Source: Spirochaetaceae bacterium (GTDB taxonomy: Bacteria > Spirochaetota > Spirochaetia > Treponematales > Treponemataceae). Taken from it: DNA of 64,000 bases. Under the pieces are notes generated by a model. The model made no database searches. It was given only the letters and a program-made list of their open reading frames with translations, and was not told the DNA's origin. Where the stretch lies: the NCBI GenBank assembly GCA_017936665.1, contig JAGBFB010000010.1, positions 54,500 to 118,499 of the forward strand, read 5' to 3'. Position 1 is the stretch's first letter. Each line of letters begins with the position of its first letter. Below, one piece after another: positions 1 to 8,963 of the stretch. Made by a program: the position numbers and the translations under genes.

Positions 1-1161
1 GAGATATGTGTTAGAAACAGTCTGTCCCCAATAATATTCCCCAGAATCTGCTTTTACATTTCCTGTGATAATATCAAAAAATGCTGATTTTGATTTATGT
101 TCCATTCCAACAAAAGCAATTTTATCACCTTTATTTACAGTTAAGTTGAAATCTTTAAGAAGTTGCACACCTTCTACATTGTAATTTAATTTTTCAACTC
201 GTAAAACATTGTTTCCAACTTCTCTGTCTGGTTTGAAGTTTACATAAGGGAATTTTCGGCTTGTAACTTGAAGTTCTTCCAAAGCAAGTTTGTCGTAAAT
301 CTTCTTTCGGCTTGTTGCTTGTTTACTTTTTGCAGCATTTGAAGCAAATCGAAGGATAAATTCACGCAAGTCTTTCATTTTTTCTTCGCGTTTTTTAGCT
401 TGGTCTTTTGCTTGTCGTTGCATGATTTGGCTCATTTGATACCAGAAATCATAGTTTCCTGCAAAAGGAGTGATTTTTCCGTAATCAATATCACAAATAC
501 AAGTACAAACTGCGTTCAAAAAGTGTCGGTCGTGGCTAACTACAATAACTGTGTTAGGAAAGTCAATCAAAAATTCTTCAAGCCAAGCGATTGATTCTAA
601 GTCAAGACCGTTTGTAGGTTCGTCAAGAAGAAGAATGTCTGGTTCACCGAAAATTGCTTGTGCTAAAAGAACACGCACTTTTTGGCTTTCATCAAGTTCA
701 CTCATCATTCTTCCATGGTAATCTTCTTCCAAACCAAGACCAGAAAGCATTTGTTCAATTTGATTTTCAGCTTCCCAGCCACCAAGTTCAGAAAATTCAC
801 CTTCAAGTTCTGAGGCTTTAATTCCGTCTTCTTCTGTAAAATCTTCTTTTGCGTAAATTTCTTCTCTATCTTTGTAACACTTGTATAATTTAGGATGCCC
901 CATCATTACAGTGTCCATTACAGAGTATTCATCGTAAGCGAAGTGGTCCTGCTTAAGAACTGCCATTCGTTCACCTGGAGTGATGATAATATCCCCTCGG
1001 TCATGTTCAAGTTCTCCAGAAAGTACTTTTAAAAATGTTGATTTCCCAGCGCCATTAGCACCGATAATTCCGTAACAGTTGCCTGGTGTAAATTTAAGAT
1101 TTACGTCTTTGAAAAGTGGCTTTTCGCCAAAACTTAAACTAACGTCAGATACAGTAACCAA
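1..1161 (-). CDS. ABC-F family ATPase, 3' end beyond window
   Basis: Partial gene; 387 codons are present and it continues past base 1. ABC-F proteins carry two ABC domains on one chain, have no membrane part, and act on the ribosome (translation factors or antibiotic protection). The first domain has a clean P-loop (GANGAGKS), a variant signature (LDESQ), Walker B (ILLLDEPTN) and an H-switch (VSHDRHF), followed by a basic, charged linker. The second P-loop is degenerate (GMEHKSKS), as in YbiT-like ABC-F members. The start chosen is TTG at 1161, preceded by GGGAGG at good spacing; no ATG fits. It begins 3 bases after the helicase stop codon, so the two are co-transcribed. Family is certain; the subfamily is an inference. 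Confidence 0.88.
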   Translation of the reverse strand, partial: MVTVSDVSLSFGEKPLFKDVNLKFTPGNCYGIIGANGAGKSTFLKVLSGELEHDRGDIIITPGERMAVLKQDHFAYDEYSVMDTVMMGHPKLYKCYKDREEIYAKEDFTEEDGIKASELEGEFSELGGWEAENQIEQMLSGLGLEEDYHGRMMSELDESQKVRVLLAQAIFGEPDILLLDEPTNGLDLESIAWLEEFLIDFPNTVIVVSHDRHFLNAVCTCICDIDYGKITPFAGNYDFWYQMSQIMQRQAKDQAKKREEKMKDLREFILRFASNAAKSKQATSRKKIYDKLALEELQVTSRKFPYVNFKPDREVGNNVLRVEKLNYNVEGVQLLKDFNLTVNKGDKIAFVGMEHKSKSAFFDIITGNVKADSGEYYWGQTVSNTYL

Positions 1162-1164
1162 AGT

Positions 1165-2742
1165 TTACCTCCCAAAAAATTTCTTTATTCTATCTAACAA
1201 TGACAATTTTTCTGTTGTTTTTGTAGAATTTGTAACTGATTTTTTGCTTTGTTTTTTTGTAGTTTTTTTATCATTTTTCTTTGAAGATGAAGAAACATTG
1301 CTTTGTTGACCATATTTTTCTTTGTAAAGTTTCATGCGTTCTTCAAAAGAAAGATTTGATAAATCTTGTTGTTCACAAATACTTTGTGATTTTTTATCTT
1401 GAAATTTATTATTTCCTTTGTAGGAAGAAGTTTTTTTGTAATCTTTTTTGTTGTTTTCTTTATTTGAATAAGAACCTTTTTTACCAGAAGATTTATATCC
1501 AGATTTTCCTTTTTTAGAACCATCACGATTTGATTTATAAGATTTTGAATTTGATTTTTCATCATCGTGATAATTTCCTGTTTTGATGTAAATATCTTTA
1601 CTTTTATCTTCTATAAACATATCTTCATAAGCAACAACAGAAGGAATTGAAATTTCAATATATTTTTCTATTGCAGGAAGATTATAAACATCTTGCTCAC
1701 TACATAAAGTGTATGCTTTTCCTGATTTTCCTGCTCGTGCTGTTCGTCCAATTCTGTGAACATAATTTTCGCTTTCGTTTGGTAAATCATAATTGATTAC
1801 CATTGCCAAATCGTCAACATCAATTCCACGAGCAGCTACATCAGTTGCAACTAAGCAGTTTAGCTTTCCATTTTTGAAAGAATTTAGCACCTTCAATCTT
1901 GTTGCTTGTGGTAAATCTCCAATTATGAAATCTGCATTTATTTCGTTGATTTTAAGACGCTGAGCAATAACTTCGCAAGTGCGTTTTGTGTTACAAAAAA
2001 TAATTACGCTTTCTGGATTTTCTCTTTTTAAGATTCCAAGCAGAAGTTTCATTTTGTCGTCACTTGAAACGTGGATAAGTTCTTGATCAATTTCTTCTAC
2101 TGTAATGTTTTCTGGTTCAATTTCGATTTCTTTTGCGTTTTCAGTATATTCCCAAGCAAGGTTTTTTACGTAAGTATTGAGTGTTGCACTGAAAAGCATT
2201 GTTTGTCTATCTTTTTGACTTGGTAAAACTTTGATAAGTTTTCGTAAATCAGGATAAAAGCCCATATCAAACATTCTGTCGGCTTCATCAACAATAAGAT
2301 AATTTACTTTTGATAAATCCATGGCTCCTGATTCTTGCAAATCGATTAAACGTCCTGGAGTTCCAATAAGAATATCGAGATTTTTTTTGAGAAGTTCAGT
2401 TTGTCGAGTGTAACCAACTCCACCATAAAAACTTGCACATTTTAATTTTGTTCCAGAGCAAAGAGTTTTTGCTTCTTCTTCAACTTGAACTGCAAGTTCT
2501 CTAGTTGGCACCATAATCAAAGCTTTTTTTTGATTTTGTTCAGATGCTGATAATAATTCTTGAATAATTGAAATTAAAAATGCAGCAGTTTTTCCTGTTC
2601 CTGTTTGGGATTGAACATATAAATCTTGTCCTGTAAGAGCAGCTTGTAAAACTTGTTCTTGTACAGGTGTACAATTTTCATAACCAGCTTTTTCAATTCC
2701 TTTAAGTAGATTTTCGTTTAAATTAAATTCTGTAAATTTCAT
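1165..2742 (-). CDS. DEAD-box ATP-dependent RNA helicase
   Basis: A 525-residue helicase that unwinds RNA duplexes with ATP, probably in ribosome assembly or mRNA turnover. All superfamily-2 motifs are visible in order: Q motif near residue 27 (TPVQEQ), motif I (SQTGTGKT), Ia (PTRELA), II (VDEAD), III (FSATL), V (ATDVAARGID) and VI (HRIGRTARAG). Residues from about 400 form a low-complexity Lys/Ser/Gly/Asn tail, typical of RNA-binding extensions in RhlE/CshA-like helicases. ATG start with AAGG 6 bases upstream. It is the first gene of a pair with the ABC-F ATPase 3 bases downstream; both act on RNA or ribosomes. The exact orthologue cannot be named from sequence alone. Confidence 0.95.
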   Translation of the reverse strand: MKFTEFNLNENLLKGIEKAGYENCTPVQEQVLQAALTGQDLYVQSQTGTGKTAAFLISIIQELLSASEQNQKKALIMVPTRELAVQVEEEAKTLCSGTKLKCASFYGGVGYTRQTELLKKNLDILIGTPGRLIDLQESGAMDLSKVNYLIVDEADRMFDMGFYPDLRKLIKVLPSQKDRQTMLFSATLNTYVKNLAWEYTENAKEIEIEPENITVEEIDQELIHVSSDDKMKLLLGILKRENPESVIIFCNTKRTCEVIAQRLKINEINADFIIGDLPQATRLKVLNSFKNGKLNCLVATDVAARGIDVDDLAMVINYDLPNESENYVHRIGRTARAGKSGKAYTLCSEQDVYNLPAIEKYIEISIPSVVAYEDMFIEDKSKDIYIKTGNYHDDEKSNSKSYKSNRDGSKKGKSGYKSSGKKGSYSNKENNKKDYKKTSSYKGNNKFQDKKSQSICEQQDLSNLSFEERMKLYKEKYGQQSNVSSSSKKNDKKTTKKQSKKSVTNSTKTTEKLSLLDRIKKFFGR

Positions 2743-2861
2743 TGATAACCTTATATGTTTTGTTGTAAAAAAAACAACATTATTTGTAAATTATTTCTAT
2801 TAAATATAACAGAATATCTTTATTGGGTAAAGTACTACAGAATTTTGCAAAAATAATTACT

Positions 2862-3013
2862 ACCAGAAAAAACTGGCTCTCGCCGAAAAGCCCCAAACTC
2901 GCTGGTGCTGCGCTGCGCTTGCAAGGCTTCGTTTTGGTATTTTCGGCTACGCCAGTTTTTTCTGCATTTATTGTGATTTTGCAAACTTCTTTCGTTGTGG
3001 TAGAAGGGGAAAG
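2862..3013. repeat. Dispersed hairpin repeat, copy A
   Basis: Intergenic element bounded by a perfect 14-base inverted repeat (left arm 2864-2877, right arm 2951-2964, arm core AAAAAACTGGC) around a GC-richer loop with several small stems. It ends in a conserved tail at 2982-3013 (GCAAACTTCTTTCGTTGTGG). Related copies lie at 4278-4400, 10730-10962 and split between 43288-43320 and 48526-48656. No protein-coding content is convincing. It abuts the stop codon of the Rpn fragment at 3015. Confidence 0.75.
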
Positions 3014-3014
3014 A

Positions 3015-3240
3015 TTATTTTGCTAAAGATTTTATATCTTCTACAGAAAGGTCCGTGTATTTAAGGATAGTATGAATATCTAAATTATCATTGAGCATAT
3101 TTTTAGCTGTTTCGATTTTTGCTTGTTGAGAACCTTGAGATATACCTTGTGAGATACCATCCGAAAGACCAGCGGAGTAGTCTTCTTTTTTACTGCGACG
3201 TTCTGTATCAAATTCTGCAAACCCCAAGCCATGTAATCAC
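3015..3240 (-). pseudogene. Duplicated C-terminal fragment of Rpn-family nuclease
   Basis: This is a second copy of the C-terminal part of the gene immediately upstream on the same strand. It repeats the junction MAWG.AEFD.ERR, the ISQG repeats and the end IETAKNML..NL. Compared with the neighbour, one base is missing in the G run near 3224 (GCTTGGGGT against GCTTGGGGGC), so the MAWG part is out of frame with the rest. An open frame from a TTG at 3227 gives about 70 residues, without the nuclease domain. Most likely a decayed tandem duplication rather than a gene. Confidence 0.7.
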
Positions 3241-3242
3241 AT

Positions 3243-4141
3243 CTAAATATCTGTAGACTTTTGTTCTTCTGCTAGTTTTTGTATGGCATCTAAAGAAATA
3301 CCTGTTGCTTTTGCTATATTTTCTATAGAAAGGGACATTGAAAGTAAATTCTTAGCAGTTTCGATGGCTTTTTGTTGAGCACCTTGAGATATGCCTTGCT
3401 GGATACCTTGTGATATGCCTTGTTGCAAACCTTGTGCGATTCCTTGACTAATCCCTTGTGAGATACCAACTGCTACGCCTTCTTTATAACCACGTCGTTC
3501 TGCGTCAAATTCTGCAAGCCCCCAAGCCATATAATCACCTCTAAAAATTTCGTTAAGTTTAGTTTTTTCTACCAAGGAATTAAGTTTTGCTGTAAAATCA
3601 GTTGTAGAAGTCCTATCTACAATATACTCCAGAATCGATTTTTTTCTACATTTTTTTCTTGTTTAAAAGCAGAAGCGTTGAAAATGATTTTGTGAGATTC
3701 ATCCTTTAATGATAAATCTGGTTTTTCTTTGCAAATATTTGAAAAACTGTAACAAGGCAAATTAAAGCCGAAAAAATCTTTTTTGCAAATGAAAATTACA
3801 AAGCTTTCTTTTAGTTCGGTGTAATTTTTGCCTTTCAGTAAGAGGTCGATGTCCATCATGGATTGATAATAGCGAGTACGTTTTGGTAAGTTTTCGTCAA
3901 GGGAATTTTGAATTTCAATGTCGAAAACCCGATTTGAATCTTGCACGTAGACATCAAGTCTAATTCCCTTTGACTGATAATGTGGCGAAATTGATTTTTG
4001 TAATTCTGGATATTCAATTTTTTCAATTTTGATTTCTAGCATTCTTTCAAGAAATCCTTTGCAAATTTCAGCATTTTGCATAACGCGACCGAATAAAAAG
4101 TCATCTGTGAAGGTTAATTCTTCGATAGGTTTTAGTTTCAC
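3243..4141 (-). pseudogene. Rpn-family PD-(D/E)XK recombination-promoting nuclease, frameshifted
   Basis: Rpn proteins (putative transposase family PDDEXK_2) are DNA endonucleases that promote RecA-independent recombination. The N-terminal open frame (3617-4141, 174 residues) has the family start (LTFTDDFLFGRVM), then RLDVYVQD and FDIEIQ, which carry the acidic catalytic residues. It stops at 3617, but the expected continuation (ILEYIVDRTSTTDF) runs on in the -1 frame into 3243-3575, which ends in GISQG-type tetrapeptide repeats. The shift maps to an A7 run near 3637-3643. A decayed homologue at 7370-7476 has A8 at the same place and stays in frame, so loss of one A is the simplest cause. A -1 slip at A AAA AAT is an alternative. 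The locus lies between 24-base direct repeats (2982-3005 and 4376-4399). Confidence 0.8.
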
Positions 4142-4277
4142 AGTTTTTTTCTCCCAAAAATAAATTTTTTTTGTACATATTTATTATTGAGAAAAACTTT
4201 CAAAATTTAGCAAAAATTTGGAAAATTTTTTGTAAAATTTTGCAAAAAGATTCGTATCAAAAAAATATGTTATTCTA

Positions 4278-4342
4278 AAAAAAATAAACTGTATTGCTCC
4301 CTTGACGCTTCGCTAGACGGTCGCACTACAGTTTATTTTTTT
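4278..4342. repeat. Poly-A/T-ended hairpin upstream of rpn
   Basis: An inverted repeat of about 16 bases (4278-4293 and 4327-4342, core ATAAACTGTA) closes a GC-rich loop containing CTTGACGCTTCGCTAGACGG. The build (A-run, variable arm, GC-rich loop, matching arm, T-run) is that of the dispersed repeat family, and the same conserved tail follows at 4376-4399. It could also act as a bidirectional terminator. Confidence 0.55.
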
Positions 4343-4375
4343 AGTTACCGAATTTTTTGATTTAAATAATTTTTA

Positions 4376-4399
4376 CAAACTTCTTTCGTTGTGGTAGAA
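4376..4399. repeat. 24-base direct repeat flanking the rpn locus (second copy)
   Basis: An exact copy of 2982-3005. The two copies bracket about 1.37 kb holding the Rpn gene, its duplicated fragment and a hairpin. They are the conserved 3' tail of the dispersed repeat, so the bracket may reflect two neighbouring repeat copies rather than a transposition footprint. Confidence 0.7.
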
Positions 4400-4540
4400 A
4401 GGGAGACAATCTTTGTGGATAAATGCTGAATTAAGTTCAGTGTGACAGGAATAATTTTAGTCTAACAAACTTTTTTTTCTAAAATATTTTTATTCTTTTT
4501 TTTCTTGACTTCTGTAACTTTTTACTATATTTTAATGTTA

Positions 4541-4546
4541 TAAGAT
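4541..4546 (+). promoter_or_regulatory. Probable -10 box of ssrA
   Basis: TAAGAT (within TTATAAGAT) ends 6 bases before the mature tmRNA 5' end. No clear -35 lies at standard distance; TTGACT at 4505 is too far upstream. The positional fit is the only support. Confidence 0.35.
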
Positions 4547-4552
4547 ATGAAT

Positions 4553-4901
4553 GGGGGTGCACCGGTTTCGACGGGTGTGATCGTGATCTTGAACTGCAAG
4601 TGAGGTCGCCAGTCCTCTAAACTGACAAAAACTATAATTGCCAATACTGACAATTATTCAGATTACGCACTAGCTGCATAATCTCGGAACTCAAGTTGTG
4701 CCGCTCTGAACGGCTTGAAGTTCCGTTGCTAACCAGAGCTTGCTGATTGTGGTGTCTGATACGCTTTCGGGACTTTTATCAGAATAAGGCGCCGACGCTT
4801 GTGATGCTGCTACCGGAGCCCGACAACTACCTCGCATTACTAAACTTGTAGACGTTCCTGGTTCGCTCACTCGGACGGGAGTTCAATTCTCCCCATCTCC
4901 A
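4553..4901 (+). ncRNA. ssrA: tmRNA (transfer-messenger RNA)
   Basis: tmRNA with SmpB rescues stalled ribosomes and tags the unfinished protein for proteolysis. The 5' end GGGGGUG pairs with CAUCUCC at the 3' end (G-U pairs allowed), leaving A as discriminator. The CCA tail is not encoded. The T-arm GGGAGTTCAATTCTCCC is at 4877-4893. The tag frame starts at about 4640 and reads (A)NTDNYSDYALAA, ending with TAA at 4679. The DYALAA end matches treponemal tags. Length is 349 bases, normal for a one-piece tmRNA. A terminator follows at 4911. Confidence 0.97.
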
Positions 4902-4910
4902 ATCTTTTTT

Positions 4911-4957
4911 AAGGTTATCAGTTGTGAATACTTCACAGGATAACCTTTTTCTTTTTT
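4911..4957 (+). terminator. Terminator of ssrA
   Basis: The stem AAGGTTATC / GATAACCTT is followed by TTTCTTTTTT, an intrinsic terminator directly after the tmRNA. Confidence 0.85.
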
Positions 4958-4994
4958 CATAATAAAAACTGAAAAATTCTAACGGAGATTTATT

Positions 4995-6527
4995 TTGAAA
5001 AAAATCAAGCCATTATTATATTTTAATAGATTTCTAATTTGTTTGATAATTCTAGGTCAAATCATTTCATTAATATATTTCGTGTTAAGTACTTCTGCAA
5101 TTTCTACCTGGATTCAGCGTGGTTTGATGCTTTTTAGTATATTGATGGCTTTGTTTATTATCAGCAAGCATGAAAAAAGTGGTTTCAAAATAATTTGGAT
5201 TCTCTTGATTATGATTTTTCCTCTTTTTGGAGGGCTTACATATTTTATTTTTCATGGACAAGGTGCAACTAGAAAATTTAGAAAAACTCTCACTAGACTA
5301 GAAGAAAATACTCGGCACACATTTTTACTTCCTTCTTCAGCCTTTAATCAAGCAATTCAAAAAAATCCTGACTATCACAATAATATTTCTTATCTTGAAA
5401 ACTTTGCTGGTTTTCCCGTTTATAAAAATTCATCTGCAAAATATCTTTCTCCTGGTGAAAAATTTTTTCCTGTTTTACTAGAAGAACTTGAAAAAGCCGA
5501 AAAATACATCTTTATGGAATATTTTATAATTGATGAAGGTGAAATGTGGGATAAAATTTTACAAGTTCTTGAACGAAAAGCACAAGAAGGTGTAGAAGTT
5601 CGTGTAATGTATGATGATGTTGGCTCTTTTGTTTTGCTTCCTACAAATTATCCTAAAATTTTAGAAAAAAAAGGAATTAAGTGCGTTGCTTTTAACAAGT
5701 TTAGGCCTTTTTTCATCGTGAGTCATAATAATCGTGACCACAGAAAAATAACTGTAATTGATGGCAAGGTTGGTTTTACAGGTGGAATAAATCTTGCCGA
5801 TGAATACATCAATAAGCGTGAACGTCATGGTTATTGGAAAGATGCTTCTGTTATGATTTATGGAGAATCAGTTTGGAGTTTAACAGTTATTTTCTTGCAA
5901 CTTTGGAATTTTAGTATGAAAACATCAGAGGATTTTGCACAATTTTATCCTTGGCATGAAACTGAATGTAGTATTAAATCAGATTGTTTTATTCAGCCTT
6001 ATTGTGATAGTCCAACTGATTTAGAAAATGTAGGAGAACATGTTTATTTAAATATTATCACGCAAGCAAAAAAATATTTGTACATTCAAACTCCTTATTT
6101 CATTGTGGATGAACAAATGCTAAGTGCCTTGTGTCTTTCTGCAAAGTCTGGAGTTGATGTTCGTATTGTAACTCCTTTTAAGTGGGATAAATTTTTAGTT
6201 CATTCTTTAACTCGAAGTTACTACAATGATTTGATAAATGCAGGTGTTAAGGTTTACGAATATACTCCAGGATTTATTCATTCTAAAGTAGTTTTGTCTG
6301 ATGATAAAATTGCAACTGTAGGTTCTGCAAATTTTGATTACAGAAGTTTGTATCATCATTTTGAGTGTGGAACTTGTATTTATGGTTCAGAAGAAATTTC
6401 ATCAATTTATGATGATTTTATTGAAATCTTTGAAATTTCAAAACTAATGCAAAAAAAAGATTTGAAATACAATGTAGTAAAAAGTTTATTTCAGCAAATT
6501 TTACGAGTTTTTGCTCCATTGATGTAA
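4995..6527 (+). CDS. cls: Cardiolipin synthase, phospholipase D superfamily
   Basis: Joins two phosphatidylglycerol molecules into cardiolipin at the cytoplasmic membrane. 510 residues, normal for the family. Two N-terminal membrane helices (about 12-32 and 37-80, the latter including a PLDc_N segment ending in FPLFGGLTYF) precede two HKD active sites: HRKITVIDGKVGFTGG near residue 252, and HSKVVLSDDKIATVGSAN near residue 432. Start is TTG at 4995 with GGAG 8 bases upstream. It stands alone between tmRNA and the convergent recO. Substrate specificity rests on family membership. Confidence 0.95.
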   Translation: MKKIKPLLYFNRFLICLIILGQIISLIYFVLSTSAISTWIQRGLMLFSILMALFIISKHEKSGFKIIWILLIMIFPLFGGLTYFIFHGQGATRKFRKTLTRLEENTRHTFLLPSSAFNQAIQKNPDYHNNISYLENFAGFPVYKNSSAKYLSPGEKFFPVLLEELEKAEKYIFMEYFIIDEGEMWDKILQVLERKAQEGVEVRVMYDDVGSFVLLPTNYPKILEKKGIKCVAFNKFRPFFIVSHNNRDHRKITVIDGKVGFTGGINLADEYINKRERHGYWKDASVMIYGESVWSLTVIFLQLWNFSMKTSEDFAQFYPWHETECSIKSDCFIQPYCDSPTDLENVGEHVYLNIITQAKKYLYIQTPYFIVDEQMLSALCLSAKSGVDVRIVTPFKWDKFLVHSLTRSYYNDLINAGVKVYEYTPGFIHSKVVLSDDKIATVGSANFDYRSLYHHFECGTCIYGSEEISSIYDDFIEIFEISKLMQKKDLKYNVVKSLFQQILRVFAPLM

Positions 6528-6551
6528 AAACAAGATTTTGTTCTAAAAAAA

Positions 6552-7310
6552 TTATAATATTCCACTACTCATTTCTAAAGTTTTTAATTTACAACCTGTG
6601 TATCGATTTATAAGAAAAGTTAAAAATTCATGAAGTTGTTGTGTTGTAGAAAAATGAAGTGGAATAGAACGAGCCTCTTTTGGTGAAAGCAAAGTTACTG
6701 CTTGTAAAAAAATAATTGCTTCAGAAGAAAGTTCAAAAAAACTATCATTTGACTGATTAAAACAGTTTTCGCAAATAAATCCGTTTTCCAAAATAGAAAA
6801 GTATATTTTTCCTTTAGAATTAGTAAGATTTTCCCCACAATGTAGACAACTTTCTGTATCACATTGTAGTCCCATAATCCCGATGTATCGCCAAATAAAT
6901 CGTAAAAACGCAATTCTACATTCATCTTCAGAACTTACAGAAATTCCGTCTAAAAATCCGTTAGCCAAAGTCCAGATTTTTTCGTACTCTCCACAAGCAT
7001 CTGTTTTTATAACTAATTCTGAACAAAATGAAGCACACCAAGTCTTAAAAAGATTTTCTCTAATTTCAGGATGATATTTGATAACTTCAAAATCGGTAAT
7101 TTTTATAGAATGTTTTGTTTCGTCGGTGTAAATCCATAAATTTCCAAAATGATATGGCGAAACATAGGCACGAAGTTTACTTTTAGGTCCTCCATATAAA
7201 ACTGCATCAAAAATACCTTTTTCTTTTGATAAAAATTTTACGATGCGATTATCTTCTCCAAATGGTCGAACGCTTAAGACTAAAGCCTGTAATGATGAAT
7301 TTCTACTCAT
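6552..7310 (-). CDS. recO: DNA repair protein RecO
   Basis: Mediator that loads RecA onto SSB-coated single-stranded DNA with RecR. 252 residues, as usual. The N-terminal OB-fold begins LQALVLSVRPFGEDNRIVKF. The C-terminal helical half carries a four-cysteine zinc site (C..C near residues 155-158, C..C near 178-181) typical of non-proteobacterial RecO. No Shine-Dalgarno sequence precedes the ATG. A TATAAC box at 7321-7326 ends 10 bases upstream, suggesting a nearly leaderless message. Confidence 0.93.
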   Translation of the reverse strand: MSRNSSLQALVLSVRPFGEDNRIVKFLSKEKGIFDAVLYGGPKSKLRAYVSPYHFGNLWIYTDETKHSIKITDFEVIKYHPEIRENLFKTWCASFCSELVIKTDACGEYEKIWTLANGFLDGISVSSEDECRIAFLRFIWRYIGIMGLQCDTESCLHCGENLTNSKGKIYFSILENGFICENCFNQSNDSFFELSSEAIIFLQAVTLLSPKEARSIPLHFSTTQQLHEFLTFLINRYTGCKLKTLEMSSGIL

Positions 7311-7369
7311 AAAAGTTAATGTTATATTTTAATGTATTTGTTTTGTTTATTGAAAGCTCAATAAGAGCC

Positions 7370-7476
7370 GTAATTTGTTCTACAAGGAAATTAAATTTTT
7401 TTTGTAAAATCAGTTGTAGAAGTTCGTTCTATCACTAATATACTCCAGAATTGATTTTTTTTCTACATTTTTTTGA
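7370..7476 (-). pseudogene. Remnant of Rpn-family nuclease gene
   Basis: About 105 bases align with the middle of the Rpn gene at 3575-3660 (both read ATTCTGGAGTATATT, then CTTCTACAACTGATTTTAC). The poly-A run is A8 here against A7 in the larger copy, which keeps the reading frame at that point. No nuclease domain remains. Confidence 0.7.
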
Positions 7477-7644
7477 AAAATCGCAGAAAACTGTGAACCA
7501 GCAAATCGGTGAAAAAATCCGCAGACAGAAAAGCACACCGACCTGCCTTGACGACTGAAAGGAGGAGCCGCAGGTCGCGGGGGATTTTCTGTCGAAAGGA
7601 TTTTTGTACGAACCTGCTATATATACAATTGTTATGCGATTTTT
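7476..7644. repeat. Large imperfect palindrome
   Basis: Nested inverted repeats: outer AAAAATCGCA (7476-7485) with TGCGATTTTT (7635-7644), then an inner pair near 7513-7531 and 7583-7603 (..GACAGAAAA / TTTTCTGTC..), then GACCTGC / GCAGGTC near the tip. GC content is well above the surroundings. It lies between the Rpn remnant and leuB and resembles the hairpin repeat family in layout, not in sequence. Confidence 0.6.
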
Positions 7645-7738
7645 GTATCAATTTCTGCATTTACAAAATTTTCATCTTGCTTTATTTTACAAAAAAATAT
7701 AGTATTATACAAAATTTAATTTATTTAGAGGTTTAGTG

Positions 7739-8830
7739 ATGGAAAAGAAAATTGCTTTAATTCCAGGTGATGGAATTGGTCCTGATATCGTTCATGAAGG
7801 TACTCGTGTTTTAGATGCAGTTGCTGCAAAATTTGGTCATAAATTTACATACGAAACAGTTTTGGCAGGTGGAGCTGCTATTGATAAATTTGGAGAACCA
7901 CTTCCCCAAGCAAGTTTGGATACATGTTTGAAAGCTGATTCTGTGCTTTTAGGTGCAGTTGGTGGACCAAAATGGGATAATGTTCCCGGAAATCTTCGTC
8001 CAGAAAAAGCATTGCTTGGGCTTCGTGGAGGAATGAAAGTTTATGCAAATCTTCGTCCAGCTTTGATGTTCAAACAACTTTCAGCTGCTTGTCCATTAAA
8101 AGATGAAATTGTAGGAACAGGATTAGATATTCTTATCGTTCGTGAACTTACAGGTGGAATTTACTTTGGTGAAAGAGGAAGAAACGCTGAAAACACTGAA
8201 GCCTGGGATACAGAACGCTACTCAAAACCAGAAATTGAAAGAATCCTTAGACTTGGATTTGAATCTGCACAAAAAAGACAGAAAAAACTTTGTGTAGTTG
8301 ATAAAGCAAATATTCTTGAATCAAGCCGAATGTGGCGAGAAGTTGCAGAATCAATCAAAGATGACTATAAAGATGTAGAACTTTCTTTTATGTATGTTGA
8401 TAACGCTGCAATGCAGTTGGTAAGAAATCCTCGTCAATTTGATGTTATTGCAACTAGCAATATGTTTGGTGATATTCTTTCTGACGAAGCAAGTCAAATC
8501 ACTGGTTCTATCGGAATGTTGGCATCTGCTTCATTAGGTGACGGAACAGGTCCTGGTCTTTATGAACCAATTCACGGTTCTGCTCCTGATATCGCAGGAA
8601 AAGATATTGCTAATCCTTTGGCAACTATTCTTTCTTGTGCTATGCTTTTACGCTATGATTTTGGTATGGAAGAAGAAGCTCGCTGTATCGAAAATGCTGT
8701 AGAAAAAGTACTTGATGAAGGTTGGCGAACAGGTGATATTGCAGGTTCTTCTATCGATGAAGTAAAAGCTGCTGGAAAACTTGTTGGCACAAAGAAAATG
8801 GGTGATTTAGTAATCCAAATGATTGGATAA
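7739..8830 (+). CDS. leuB: 3-isopropylmalate dehydrogenase
   Basis: Oxidises and decarboxylates 3-isopropylmalate with NAD+ in leucine synthesis. 363 residues. Diagnostic segments: [13 protein letters not shown] at the N-terminus, [10 protein letters not shown], the substrate arginines in [10 protein letters not shown] and [16 protein letters not shown], the YVDNAAMQL region, [13 protein letters not shown] (metal aspartates) and [20 protein letters not shown] (NAD site). ATG at 7739 is preferred over the adjacent GTG at 7736 because AGAGG at 7727 is best spaced from it. leuA and leuCD are not in the window. It ends in a strong terminator. Confidence 0.96.
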   Translation: MEKKIALIPGDGIGPDIVHEGTRVLDAVAAKFGHKFTYETVLAGGAAIDKFGEPLPQASLDTCLKADSVLLGAVGGPKWDNVPGNLRPEKALLGLRGGMKVYANLRPALMFKQLSAACPLKDEIVGTGLDILIVRELTGGIYFGERGRNAENTEAWDTERYSKPEIERILRLGFESAQKRQKKLCVVDKANILESSRMWREVAESIKDDYKDVELSFMYVDNAAMQLVRNPRQFDVIATSNMFGDILSDEASQITGSIGMLASASLGDGTGPGLYEPIHGSAPDIAGKDIANPLATILSCAMLLRYDFGMEEEARCIENAVEKVLDEGWRTGDIAGSSIDEVKAAGKLVGTKKMGDLVIQMIG

Positions 8831-8842
8831 ATTTCATATTAA

Positions 8843-8889
8843 AAGAGAGAAATAGCACTGAAAAATTTGTGTTATTTCTCTTTTTTTTT
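8843..8889 (+). terminator. Terminator after leuB
   Basis: The 13-base stem AGAGAAATAGCAC / GTGTTATTTCTCT (one mismatch) closes an A/T loop and is followed by a T9 run. Confidence 0.9.
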
Positions 8890-8933
8890 GTTATTTAATA
8901 ATGTAAAAATTATTTAAAAATATTTTTATTTTA

Positions 8934-8963
8934 TTGACATTTTCACCATATAAATGATATATA
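8934..8963 (+). promoter_or_regulatory. Sigma-70-type promoter of the Na/Pi transporter gene
   Basis: TTGACA at 8934-8939 and TATATA at 8958-8963 with an 18-base spacer, about 90 bases upstream of the ATG. Confidence 0.6.

Noticed and set aside
2823..3026. 67-codon open frame over repeat copy A
   Set aside because: It translates the hairpin repeat; other copies do not preserve the frame.
3243..3575. Independent small protein with GISQG repeats
   Set aside because: It is the out-of-frame C-terminus of the Rpn gene; the sequence before its first Met is homologous and continuous with the nuclease.
7509..7736. Plus-strand open frame of about 75 codons before leuB
   Set aside because: It runs through a palindrome and an AT-rich leader; no ribosome site or recognisable protein features.
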